DNA of 64,000 nt, taken from assembly GCA_013284265.1 (NCBI GenBank), contig JABTBR010000009.1:1-64000 (forward strand), read 5' to 3'. The position numbers were made by a program, and so were the translations under genes. Under the pieces are notes generated by a model, which was given only the letters and a program-made list of their open reading frames with translations, did no database searches and was not told the DNA's origin. This stretch comes from Oxalobacteraceae bacterium (GTDB lineage Bacteria > Pseudomonadota > Gammaproteobacteria > Burkholderiales > Burkholderiaceae_D). Positions 43,870 through 52,329 of this stretch are shown here, piece by piece; position 1 is the first letter of the stretch, and every line of letters starts with the position of its first letter.

Positions 43870-44991
43870 TTAAATGATTTCCAGCTCGGCGCGCAGCGAA
43901 CCTGCGGCCTTCATCGCTTGCAGAATCGCAAGCAGATCCTGCGGCGTGGCGCCGATGGCATTCAGGGCCTTGACCACCTCGGCCAGCGAGGCACCGCCCT
44001 TGACCAGCATGACTTTGCCGCCATCCTTCTTGATGTCGACCGTGCTGTTCTGTGTTACGACGGTGCGTCCGCCCGACAGCGGATTCGGCTGGCTCACCTG
44101 CGGATCGGCGCTGACCGAGATCGACAGATTGCCATGCGAAATCGCGCAGGTATCGAGCGTCACCGCCTGGTTCATCACCACCGAACCGGTACGTGCATTC
44201 ATGATCACCTTGGCCGCCTGGCGCGAGGGGTTGACGTTGATGTCTTCCAGGCTGCCGAGGAAGGCCACGCGCTGGTCGCTGCTGCTGGGCGACTGCACCC
44301 GGATCACGCGGCCATCCAATGCGTAGGCGATGCCGCTGCCGTATTTGTCGTTGATCGCCTCGACGATGCGGCTGGCGGTGGAAAAGTCGGTGGTGTTCAG
44401 TTCCAGCTTGATGATGTTGTTCTCGCCCAGCGCCGAGGCGACGGCGCGCTCCACGGTGGCGCCGCCGGAAATCTTGCCCACGCTCAGGTGGTTGACCGTC
44501 AGCGAGCTGCCGCCCGCCGCCACACCCACGCCGCCGACCAGCACATTGCCCTGGGCCATGCCGTAGACCTGGCCATCCGCGCCTTTGAGCGGCGTCATCA
44601 GCAAGGTGCCGCCGCGCAGGCTCTTGGCGTTACCCATGGACGAGACCGTGATATCCAGCGTCTGACCCGGCTGGGCAAAGGCCGGCAGCGAAGCCGTCAC
44701 CATCACGGCCGCCACATTCTTCAGTTGCAGGCTGGTGCCTTGCGGCAGGTTCACCCCCAGTTGCTGCAACATCGACACCACGCTTTGCACCGTGAACGGG
44801 GTTTGCGTGGTCTGGTCGCCGCTGCCATCGAGACCCACGACAATGCCGTAGCCCAGCAGCTGATTCTGGCGCACGCCGGCGATGCTGACGAGGTCTTTCA
44901 AACGTTCGGCGCTGACCGGTGCGGCCAGCAGCATGGCGGCGCACAGGCCCAGCAACTGGAAGGCGCGCAGGAAGGAGGAGGAAGTTTTCAT
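43870..44991 (-). CDS. flgI: Flagellar P-ring protein FlgI
   Basis: The 373-residue periplasmic protein forms the P ring in the peptidoglycan layer. The signal peptide (residues 1-28) ends at PVSA-ERL. The mature protein carries LVSIAGVRQNQLLGYGIVVG, LDGSGDQTTQTPFT and KNVAAVMVTASLPAFAQPGQ, all typical. It depends on FlgA for assembly, and flgA lies about 6 kb away in the divergent operon. Confidence 0.97.
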   Translation of the reverse strand: MKTSSSFLRAFQLLGLCAAMLLAAPVSAERLKDLVSIAGVRQNQLLGYGIVVGLDGSGDQTTQTPFTVQSVVSMLQQLGVNLPQGTSLQLKNVAAVMVTASLPAFAQPGQTLDITVSSMGNAKSLRGGTLLMTPLKGADGQVYGMAQGNVLVGGVGVAAGGSSLTVNHLSVGKISGGATVERAVASALGENNIIKLELNTTDFSTASRIVEAINDKYGSGIAYALDGRVIRVQSPSSSDQRVAFLGSLEDINVNPSRQAAKVIMNARTGSVVMNQAVTLDTCAISHGNLSISVSADPQVSQPNPLSGGRTVVTQNSTVDIKKDGGKVMLVKGGASLAEVVKALNAIGATPQDLLAILQAMKAAGSLRAELEII

Positions 44992-44996
44992 GATGA

Positions 44997-45641
44997 TCAG
45001 AACGGCAGCAGGCTTTGGAAGAAACGCGAAACCATCGCCGTCACTTCGGCGCGGTCGACCTGGCTGTTGGTGCGGTATTCGACGCGGGCATCGGCCACGG
45101 CGGTCGATGCCACGGTGTTGCCGGTGGCGATAGTGTCCGGATTGATCATGCCCGAGAAGCGGATGAATTCCACGCCCTTGTTCATGGCGATCTGTTTTTC
45201 GCCCGCCACGATCAGGTTCCCGTTCGGCAGCACTTCCACCACCGTCACGCCCATCGTGCCGGTGAAGGTATTGCTAGCGGACTGGTTGTCGCCATCGGCG
45301 AACTTGCTGGCCGAGGTCGCGCCGACGGTGGCGCCGAAGGTGCCTTGCAGTGGATAGGGAATCGAGGCGCTGACGCTGCCCGACTTGTTGCCCGAGCTGG
45401 CGCCGGCCTTGACGGCGGCGGTTTTTTCTGTGATGACGATGGTCAAGAGATCGCCCACATGGCGCGCGCGGCGGTCTTCGAAGATCGGGCGAAAGGCGCT
45501 GGTCTGGTAGATCGCGCCATTGGTCGGCGCAGGCTGCTCGACCGTCAGCGGACGCGCCGACATCGGCGTCTGCACGATCGAGCTGGGAACGGTTGAGCAG
45601 GCGGTCAGGGCCAGCGCGCTCAGGATCAAAATGTATTTCAT
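44997..45641 (-). CDS. flgH: Flagellar L-ring lipoprotein FlgH
   Basis: The 214-residue outer-membrane L-ring subunit has a lipoprotein signal ending L-T-A-C at residues 12-15 (lipidated C15). Conserved segments include ARHVGDLLTIVITEKTAAVK, VVEVLPNGNLIVAGEKQI, and IRFSGMINPDTIATGNTVAS. GAGGAG lies before the ATG. It has the normal length. Confidence 0.97.
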   Translation of the reverse strand: MKYILILSALALTACSTVPSSIVQTPMSARPLTVEQPAPTNGAIYQTSAFRPIFEDRRARHVGDLLTIVITEKTAAVKAGASSGNKSGSVSASIPYPLQGTFGATVGATSASKFADGDNQSASNTFTGTMGVTVVEVLPNGNLIVAGEKQIAMNKGVEFIRFSGMINPDTIATGNTVASTAVADARVEYRTNSQVDRAEVTAMVSRFFQSLLPF

Positions 45642-45687
45642 GGCTTGCTCCTCGCCGCCCGGCTAGCGGGCGACAGGCTGGGGTGAT

Positions 45688-46470
45688 TTACAGTTGCGAC
45701 AGCTTGGCCAGCATCTGGTCGGATGTCGTGATGGCCTTGCTGTTGATCTCGTAGGCGCGCTGGGTCTGGATCATATTGACCATTTCCTCGACCACGTTCA
45801 CGTTCGAGGTTTCCACATAGCCTTGCATGATGACGCCGGTGCCATTGGTGCCTGGCGTATTGGTCTGGGCATTGCCGGAGGCGCCGGTTTCCACATACAG
45901 ATTCTCGCCCTTCGATTCCAGCCCGGTCGGATTGATGAAGGTCGATAATTGAATCGAGCCGATCTGCGACGGCGCCACCTGCCCCGGCAAGGTCACCGAC
46001 ACGGTACCGTCGCGGCCCACGGTGATGCTCTGCGCATTGATCGGGATGGTGATGGCCGGTTGCAGCACGAAGCCGCTGGAAGTGACCATCTGGCCATTAT
46101 TGTCGCGCTGAAAGGAACCGTCGCGGGTGTAGGCCGTGGTGCCATCGGGCAGCAGCACATTGAAGAAGCCATTCCCGTTGACCATCAAGTCTTTATCGTT
46201 GCCGGTGGACTGGGGATTGCCCTGGGTATGGATGCGTTCGATCGCGACGGGGCGCACGCCGGTGCCTTGCTGCATGCCCGATGGCAGATTGGTTTGCTGG
46301 GAAGATTGGGCGCCGGGCTGGCGGATGTTCTGGTACAGCAAATCCTCGAACACCGCGCGCGACTTCTTGAAGCCGTTGGTGCTGACGTTGGCCAGATTGT
46401 TGGACACCACGTCCATCTGGGTTTGCTGCGCTTCCATGCCAGTTTTGGCAATCCAAAGTGACCGTATCAT
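45688..46470 (-). CDS. flgG: Flagellar distal rod protein FlgG
   Basis: The 260-residue distal rod subunit has the axial N-terminal motif ([38 protein letters not shown]) and C-terminal motif ([38 protein letters not shown]). ATG 46470, preceded by GGGAG, is preferred; the frame extends 22 codons upstream with no conserved sequence. Confidence 0.97.
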   Translation of the reverse strand: MIRSLWIAKTGMEAQQTQMDVVSNNLANVSTNGFKKSRAVFEDLLYQNIRQPGAQSSQQTNLPSGMQQGTGVRPVAIERIHTQGNPQSTGNDKDLMVNGNGFFNVLLPDGTTAYTRDGSFQRDNNGQMVTSSGFVLQPAITIPINAQSITVGRDGTVSVTLPGQVAPSQIGSIQLSTFINPTGLESKGENLYVETGASGNAQTNTPGTNGTGVIMQGYVETSNVNVVEEMVNMIQTQRAYEINSKAITTSDQMLAKLSQL

Positions 46471-46552
46471 TTTCCATCTCCCGATTCGCTGGTGCCGCCC
46501 CGGCCGTGGCGGCCAGGACGCAATCCACACCAACATTATGCGGGGGGTGTCG

Positions 46553-47293
46553 TCAATTCAAAGCGAGGATCTGGGTGGCTTTAGCGGCGTTATTCTCGGC
46601 GTTCTTGAGCAGGCTCATTTGGGTTTCGAACTGGCGCGCGAGGGTGATCATGCTGACCATGGAGTCGACCGGATTGACGTTGCTGCCCTCCAGCGCACCA
46701 TCGACCAGGCGTACCGCCGGGTCGGCTTCAGCCACGGTGCCGGCGGCCACGCGGAACAAGCCGTCGTCACCCCGGATCAGGGATTTGGGGTCGGGATTGA
46801 CCAGCTTGATGCGGCCCAGCACATTGGATGGGCCGGGTTTGTAATCGGTCGATATGCTCGAAACCGTACCGTCACCGCCGATGGCCACATTGGTTTCCGG
46901 CGGTATGGCGATCGGGCCGCCATCGCCTTGCAGCAACTGGCCGCTGGTGGTTTCCAGCAAGCCGTTCTGGTTGACGCGCAGGCTGCCGTTGCGGGTGTAG
47001 GCTTCGGAACCATCAGCGGACTGCACCGCAATCCAGCCTTCGCCACGCAGGGCCACGTCCAGATTGCGGCCGGTGGTCTGGATCGGGCCGGCGCGCATGT
47101 CGGCGCCTACGGTCGAATCGACCACGAAGGCGCGCGTGGGCAAGCCTTCCGACATCACGGGCACGGCTCGGAAGGTGTCGAGCTGGGCACGGAAGCCCGT
47201 CGTGGTGGCGTTTGCTAGATTGTTCGAAGTGGTAGCCTGCTGGTCCAGGATGTGCCTGGCGCCAGTCATGGCGGTATAGACTAAACGGTCCAT
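46553..47293 (-). CDS. flgF: Flagellar proximal rod protein FlgF
   Basis: The 246-residue proximal rod subunit begins [20 protein letters not shown], followed by [19 protein letters not shown]. It ends with the axial motif [23 protein letters not shown] 47293 has AGGAG at good spacing; an upstream in-frame start at 47317 adds eight unlikely residues. Confidence 0.97.
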   Translation of the reverse strand: MDRLVYTAMTGARHILDQQATTSNNLANATTTGFRAQLDTFRAVPVMSEGLPTRAFVVDSTVGADMRAGPIQTTGRNLDVALRGEGWIAVQSADGSEAYTRNGSLRVNQNGLLETTSGQLLQGDGGPIAIPPETNVAIGGDGTVSSISTDYKPGPSNVLGRIKLVNPDPKSLIRGDDGLFRVAAGTVAEADPAVRLVDGALEGSNVNPVDSMVSMITLARQFETQMSLLKNAENNAAKATQILALN

Positions 47294-47364
47294 CGTGTAC
47301 TCCTGATTCTGTGCCAAGGACGAAGCCGGCGCAGCGGCCAGCTTCGTTCAGGATGGCATCGCGC

Positions 47365-48912
47365 TTAGCGCAGATTGACCAGCGTCTGCAGTACCGAGTC
47401 CTGCGTCTTGATGGTCTGTGCGTTGGCCTGATAAACACGTTGGGCCGTGATCATGTTGACCAGTTCCGCCGTCAAGTCGACATTCGAGGTCTCGACGGAC
47501 GAGGAACGCAGCGCCCCCAACTTGCCTTCACCAGGCGCACCGATTTGCGGTGTTCCCGAGGTGGAGCTTTCCGACCATGCATTGTTGCCAAGCGGGGTCA
47601 GGCCATCCGGACTGGCGAAATTGGCCAGCACGATCTGGGCCAGTGGACGGGATTTACCGTTGCTGTACTGTCCCAGGATGATGCCGTCCGCGCCAGCCGC
47701 GAAACGCTCCAGGTGGCCCGAGGAATAGCCGTCCTGCGACGATTCCCGTTCGCTAGTGGTGCCACTGGTTTGCGTGGTGCCGGTGAAATCCGTCTTGATA
47801 TTCAGAATCAGGTTTGCGCCGTTGTCGGGGAAAATAGGCAGTTGCACATTGAATGGCAAAGTCTGTGGGGGTGTCAGGCCTGCCATCGCGGCGGCATTCA
47901 ATTCGCCGGTCGTGTTGAAGACCAGCGTGCCGACTTTCAAAGCGGGCACTTGCATACCGGCGACCAGGGCTTTGTCGATCAAGTCCGGGGTCGTTCCGAC
48001 AATATTACCCACGTCCGTGACACTGCCATCGGACAGCGTCGTCAGGTAATCTATCACCGCCTGACTGGCGCCGCGGGTAGTCGCCTCAGCTATCAGCAAG
48101 GGACCGGCAGTGAGGGAATACTGCTGTGTGGCTGCCAGCAGGGCCGCTGGATCAATGGGAGCGGTATGGGCAGCAAGATCAAACGCATCCCTGAGCGGTT
48201 GCAGCGCTGGATTGTTGATCAGTATCTGCGCAGCAGCTTTGGCATCCGCAGCCACGCCATCATTGGCGACGTAGACATCCCAGGTACCGCCGCCAGTCTT
48301 GACGTAGAAGGTACTCATCGTATGCGCGCCGCCCAGGCTGTCGTAGACGTCGAGCACGGTCTGCTTGTTATACGTCAGCGGATCATTCACATCGAAGGGG
48401 AACTTGGTCGGCGCGATGGTGGTCGAGTTCAAGTTCAGCGCGAAATTCGCTTCCGTCGTTTCCTTCGGCTTCAAGTCGGCCGAATCGATGACGATAGGCA
48501 CCGGCGAACCTTGCAAGATCACGCCATCCGTATTGGTCAGATAGCCGGTCAGCTTCGCGCCCTGCGCATTGATGATGCCGCCGGTCTTGTCCAGCTGGAA
48601 TTGACCATTGCGTGAATACTGGGTGGCACCATTGACGACGGTACGGAAGAAGCCGCCGCCATTGATCGAGATGTCCAGCGGATTGCTGCTGGTCTCGATA
48701 TTGCCCTGGGTGAATTGCTGGGCGATGCGCGCCACGCTCACACCGATACCGGCATTATTGCCCGACACGCCGTTCAAGGAGTTCGCGTACAGATCGGCAA
48801 ACTGGGCTTGCGACCCTTTGAATCCGACCGTGCTGGCGTTGGCGATATTGTTGCCGATGATGTCGAGCGATTTTGCCGCGCCATTCAGGCCGCTGAGTCC
48901 TTGTTGGAACAT
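47365..48912 (-). CDS. flgE: Flagellar hook protein FlgE
   Basis: The 515-residue hook subunit has the N-terminal axial motif (FQQGLSGLNGAAKSLDIIGN, NIANASTVGFKGSQ) and the C-terminal motif (SSSVETSNVDLTAELVNMIT, AQRVYQANAQTIKTQD). The central region (about 230-370) is variable surface sequence, longer than in enterobacterial FlgE (about 400 residues). AGGGGAATACC precedes the ATG. Confidence 0.96.
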   Translation of the reverse strand: MFQQGLSGLNGAAKSLDIIGNNIANASTVGFKGSQAQFADLYANSLNGVSGNNAGIGVSVARIAQQFTQGNIETSSNPLDISINGGGFFRTVVNGATQYSRNGQFQLDKTGGIINAQGAKLTGYLTNTDGVILQGSPVPIVIDSADLKPKETTEANFALNLNSTTIAPTKFPFDVNDPLTYNKQTVLDVYDSLGGAHTMSTFYVKTGGGTWDVYVANDGVAADAKAAAQILINNPALQPLRDAFDLAAHTAPIDPAALLAATQQYSLTAGPLLIAEATTRGASQAVIDYLTTLSDGSVTDVGNIVGTTPDLIDKALVAGMQVPALKVGTLVFNTTGELNAAAMAGLTPPQTLPFNVQLPIFPDNGANLILNIKTDFTGTTQTSGTTSERESSQDGYSSGHLERFAAGADGIILGQYSNGKSRPLAQIVLANFASPDGLTPLGNNAWSESSTSGTPQIGAPGEGKLGALRSSSVETSNVDLTAELVNMITAQRVYQANAQTIKTQDSVLQTLVNLR

Positions 48913-48962
48913 GGTATTCCCCTATCCGATGAGGTGACTACAAAACTGGTTATAAAAACTGC

Positions 48963-49649
48963 TTACAAAACTTGCTTGATGTCGGCGATGGTCAACTGCC
49001 CCATCGTCGGCACATTCAATTTGACGCCGCCCGAGCCGGTGGACACGCTGGCCACGGTGCCAAAGCTCAGCGGGGTCGCGTCCGACAGTGTCTTGCCACC
49101 GGAGACAGCCTTGACGCTGATGGTGTACTTGCCGTCGGCGGCCGTGGTGCCATCGTCCTGCTTGCCATCCCAGACCAGCGGCAATGTGCCCGCTTCAACG
49201 CCCTTCATGGAAATGCTGTGCACCACCTTGCCGCTGGCATTCTTGATGTCGATGGCGACCGTATCGGCCGCCGTCGCCAGGTCGACGCCGAAGATGGCCT
49301 TGCTGCTGGTCAGCGCCAGATCCTTGCCTGCGGCCAGCACGCCGTGATTGATCAGATTGGTGGCCTGCAACGCTTCGGAAGACTGATAGCTGGCCTTGAG
49401 CGACTCCAGCGTAGTGTTCAGCTTGTTCACGCCCGTCACCGTGGACAGTTGCGCCAGCTGGCTGGTGACCTGGGCATTGTCGAGCGGATTGAGCGGGTCC
49501 TGGTTCTTCAGCTGCGTCACCAGCAGCTTCATGAATTTGTCGGTGTCGGCCTGCACGCTGTCGGTGGCGGTCTTGGTGCCACTGTTGACGGCGTTCATCA
49601 AGGCTGCGGAAGGCGTATTGGTGACGGTGGTATTTTGTACGGTAGACAT
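48963..49649 (-). CDS. flgD: Hook-capping protein FlgD
   Basis: The 228-residue scaffold caps the growing hook. The conserved N-terminal part (DKFMKLLVTQLKNQDPLNPL, DNAQVTSQLAQLSTVTGVNK) is followed by a FlgD Ig-like/Tudor region (MKGVEAGTLPLVWDGKQDDG). It ends SFGTVASVSTGSGGVKLN. It lies between flgC and flgE as usual. Confidence 0.96.
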   Translation of the reverse strand: MSTVQNTTVTNTPSAALMNAVNSGTKTATDSVQADTDKFMKLLVTQLKNQDPLNPLDNAQVTSQLAQLSTVTGVNKLNTTLESLKASYQSSEALQATNLINHGVLAAGKDLALTSSKAIFGVDLATAADTVAIDIKNASGKVVHSISMKGVEAGTLPLVWDGKQDDGTTAADGKYTISVKAVSGGKTLSDATPLSFGTVASVSTGSGGVKLNVPTMGQLTIADIKQVL

Positions 49650-49677
49650 GGTTGCCTCTATCTAATGGCTGCGCGGC

Positions 49678-50085
49678 TTACTGGCCGAGCGTCAGGGTTT
49701 TGAGCAGCAAGGTCTTGGCCGCGTTCATCGTTTCCACATTGGTCTGATAGGAGCGGGAAGCCGACAGCATGTTCACCATCTCGTCGACCACGTTCACATT
49801 CGGCATGGACACATAGCCTTTTTCATCCGCACCGGGATGCTTGGGGTCGTAGACCTGCTTGAGCGGCGAGGGATCTTCGATCACCTGCTTGACGCGCACG
49901 CCGGTGGAGGCGCCGCCATCCTTGGCCGGGGTCGCTTCGAACACGACCTGGCGGGCGCGGTAGGCTTCGCCACTGGCGCTGGTGGCGCTGTCGACGTTGG
50001 CGAGGTTACTGGCCACCACGTTCAGGCGCTGCGCCTGGGCGCTCATGGCGGAACCGGAAACATTGAAAATATTAAACAGCGACAT
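49678..50085 (-). CDS. flgC: Flagellar proximal rod protein FlgC
   Basis: The 135-residue rod subunit has an N-terminal motif ([33 protein letters not shown]) and a C-terminal motif ([37 protein letters not shown]). GGAGG precedes the ATG. It starts 2 bp after the flgB stop. Confidence 0.97.
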   Translation of the reverse strand: MSLFNIFNVSGSAMSAQAQRLNVVASNLANVDSATSASGEAYRARQVVFEATPAKDGGASTGVRVKQVIEDPSPLKQVYDPKHPGADEKGYVSMPNVNVVDEMVNMLSASRSYQTNVETMNAAKTLLLKTLTLGQ

Positions 50086-50087
50086 GA

Positions 50088-50513
50088 TTATTGTCCTCCC
50101 TGTATGGCGGCCATCAGGCCCTTGATCTGGGCGTTGATCAGCGTGATGCCGGCTTCATAGCGCAAGGCGTTGTCGGCGAACTGGTTGCGCTCCACATCCA
50201 TGTCCACCGTGTTGCCGTCGACCGCACCCTGGACCACGCCGCGGTATTGCAGCGCCGTACCGTCCGGCAGCACGTTGCCGTCTTGCGGAGGGCTGGGGAA
50301 ATGTTTTGGCGCCGTGGTACGCAGCGGGCCGCCGGCGCTGGGGCTGCTGCGCTCCAGTGCGCCTTTCAGCGCGCTGGAAAAATCGACATCGCGGGCCTTG
50401 TAATTAGGCGTGTCGGCATTCGCGATATTCGAAGCGAGCACGGTCTGGCGCTGCGAGCGCAGGCTGAGCGCGGCTTCGTTAAAGCGCAGATAATCGTCGA
50501 GTTTCCCTAGCAT
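50088..50513 (-). CDS. flgB: Flagellar proximal rod protein FlgB
   Basis: The 141-residue rod subunit is first gene of the flgB-L operon. It begins [20 protein letters not shown] and carries [21 protein letters not shown] chose the ATG at 50513; the frame is open another 42 codons, but that part has no conserved sequence and lies in the divergent promoter region shared with flgA. Confidence 0.95.
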   Translation of the reverse strand: MLGKLDDYLRFNEAALSLRSQRQTVLASNIANADTPNYKARDVDFSSALKGALERSSPSAGGPLRTTAPKHFPSPPQDGNVLPDGTALQYRGVVQGAVDGNTVDMDVERNQFADNALRYEAGITLINAQIKGLMAAIQGGQ

Positions 50514-50695
50514 CACAGACTCCGTGGTGTCGTCCGGCGCCAAAACGGCATGGACAAACTTGTTGCAACAGGATCGATGATACGGAGCAAGCGGGCAAAC
50601 TGATCGGGCGAGCAGGCCCCGCTTTTCCACGCTATTCATGGCTTGAGCTGGACTGGCCGCAGATATGATGGTGTCATTCGAGGAAGCTTTTCGCC

Positions 50696-51397
50696 ATGAC
50701 CATACGCCTGACCACCATGCTGTTTTGCCTGTCCGCCCTGCCGCTGGCCGCGTTCGCCCAAGCGCCTGCCGGACGGCAGGACATCGCCGTCCTCAAGCAA
50801 TCGGTAGAACAATTTTTGCAGATACAGACGGCCGGCCTGCCCGGCCAGGTCACGGTCACCGTGGGCGCCATCGACACGCGCATGCAGCTGGCCGCCTGCC
50901 CTGCCCCGCAAGCGTTTTTGATGCCCGGCAGCCGCGCCTGGGGCAAGACCACGGTGGGGCTGCGCTGTACGGCACCGTCCGCCTGGACGGTGTATATTCA
51001 GGCCAATGTGGCGGTGCAGGCGGAATACATCGCCAGCGCCGTGCCGTTGGCCCAGGGACAGACGATAGAAGCGGGCCAGCTGGTGGCCATGAAGGGCGAT
51101 CTGACAACATTGCCTGCCGGCGTGGCCACCGATATCGCCCAGGTGGTGGGCCGCAGCACCAATGTATCCCTGCCCTCGGGCATGCCGCTGCGCCTCGATA
51201 CGCTGCGCAGCAAGCCGGTGGTGCAACCGGGCCAGCTGGTGCGCCTGGTGTCAACCGGCAGCGGCTTTAGCGTATCATCCGAGGCCCGCGCCGTCGGCAC
51301 GGCCGCCGAGGGCCAGGTGGTCCAGGTAAGAACTGCCGCAGGGCAACAAATTAGTGGGATAGCGAAGGCCGGTGGTCTGGTGGAAGTGGCATTTTAG
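50696..51397 (+). CDS. flgA: P-ring assembly chaperone FlgA
   Basis: The 233-residue periplasmic chaperone helps FlgI form the P ring. The signal peptide (residues 1-21) ends AFA-QAP. The SAF domain is recognisable in the C-terminal half (ASAVPLAQGQTIEAGQLVAM, GMPLRLDTLRSKPVVQPGQL, VSTGSGFSVSSEARAVGTA). AGGAAG lies 10 bp before the ATG. A TTGAGC-15-TATGAT pair (50643-50669) is a weak promoter candidate in the 182-bp divergent gap with flgB. Confidence 0.95.
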   Translation: MTIRLTTMLFCLSALPLAAFAQAPAGRQDIAVLKQSVEQFLQIQTAGLPGQVTVTVGAIDTRMQLAACPAPQAFLMPGSRAWGKTTVGLRCTAPSAWTVYIQANVAVQAEYIASAVPLAQGQTIEAGQLVAMKGDLTTLPAGVATDIAQVVGRSTNVSLPSGMPLRLDTLRSKPVVQPGQLVRLVSTGSGFSVSSEARAVGTAAEGQVVQVRTAAGQQISGIAKAGGLVEVAF

Positions 51398-51429
51398 GCA
51401 AGGACATGTGCATTTCCGGCAGTGCCAGC

Positions 51430-51456
51430 TAAAGTTTACCCGGGCGCCGCCGTTAA
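51430..51456 (+). promoter_or_regulatory. FliA (sigma-28) promoter of flgM-flgN
   Basis: TAAA (51430-51433), exactly 15 bp, then GCCGTTAA (51449-51456). It ends 48 bp before the flgM GTG. This gives the classical loop in which FliA drives more of its own anti-sigma factor. Confidence 0.88.
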
Positions 51457-51504
51457 TTACTCATATCCCGGAGTGTCACACTCCAACCAGACGAGGATGA
51501 TGCT

Positions 51505-51813
51505 GTGAAAATCAACGATTCAATCAAGAGCACCCCCGGCTTGCCGGTCTCGCCAGCCAGTACTTCGACCGCGCGCAGCGCCGAGAAGACGGCGGCCGCG
51601 AGCCCGAACACGGGGGATAATGTACGCCTGTCCCAGCAGGGCCAGGCACTGGCGGCCAGTGCGGCCGGTGGCAGCAATGCGGTGTTCGACACCAAAAAAG
51701 TCGAACGCATCAAGCTGGCTATCGCCGACGGTCAATTCCAGGTCAATTCGGAAAAAGTGGCGGATGGACTGTTAGATACAGTCAAGGATCTGCTGCACTC
51801 CAGAAAACGATAG
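51505..51813 (+). CDS. flgM: Anti-sigma-28 factor FlgM
   Basis: The 102-residue protein binds and inhibits FliA until it is exported through the finished hook. It starts MKINDSIKST (GTG start, GAGG upstream). The disordered N-terminal half is followed by the sigma-binding C-terminal part (VERIKLAIADGQFQVNSEKV, ADGLLDTVKDLL). It is followed 8 bp later by flgN, and its partner FliA is encoded at 57626. Confidence 0.96.
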   Translation: MKINDSIKSTPGLPVSPASTSTARSAEKTAAASPNTGDNVRLSQQGQALAASAAGGSNAVFDTKKVERIKLAIADGQFQVNSEKVADGLLDTVKDLLHSRKR

Positions 51814-51821
51814 GACTTTCC

Positions 51822-52292
51822 ATGCAATCCGTGTCCCCGATGAACAGCCTGCGCGGCGAACAAACCCTGATGACTTCCCTGCTGGAAGTGCTGAAACAGG
51901 AACAGGCGCATCTGATCGCGGCGGATATTGAAGGGCTGACCGCCCTGACGGTCGAGAAGACCGTCCTGGTCAATCAGATGGCCGTACTGGCCAGCCAGCG
52001 CCACAGCGCGCTCGGCGCGGCAGGCTACCCGGCACAGGAAAGCGGCATGGATGCCTGGCTCGCCGCCAGCGGCGACAGCGACGCCCCCGCGCTTTGGCAT
52101 GAAGTACTGGCGCTGACCCAGGAAGCCAAGGAATTGAACCGCATCAACGGCATGCTGATCAACCGGCATATGAGCCACACCCAGGGCGCCCTGAACGCCT
52201 TGCGCCCCCAGACACAGAACGCCAACCATTTCTATGGTCCGAGCGGCATCGCCACCACCAGCACACCCAGCCGCGGCTTCATCGTCGGCTAG
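51822..52292 (+). CDS. flgN: Flagellar chaperone FlgN
   Basis: The 156-residue helical protein is the expected export chaperone of FlgK and FlgL. It fits FlgN in length, heptad pattern (LMTSLLEVLKQEQAHLIAAD, TVEKTVLVNQMAVLASQRHS) and C-terminal region (KELNRINGMLINRHMSHTQG, ALNAL). It is co-transcribed with flgM. The 37-bp gap to the convergent RTX gene holds no clear terminator. Confidence 0.92.
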   Translation: MQSVSPMNSLRGEQTLMTSLLEVLKQEQAHLIAADIEGLTALTVEKTVLVNQMAVLASQRHSALGAAGYPAQESGMDAWLAASGDSDAPALWHEVLALTQEAKELNRINGMLINRHMSHTQGALNALRPQTQNANHFYGPSGIATTSTPSRGFIVG

Positions 52293-52329
52293 ACAGGCGC
52301 CGCCTGCGCGGCCAGCGGCACCCATCCCC

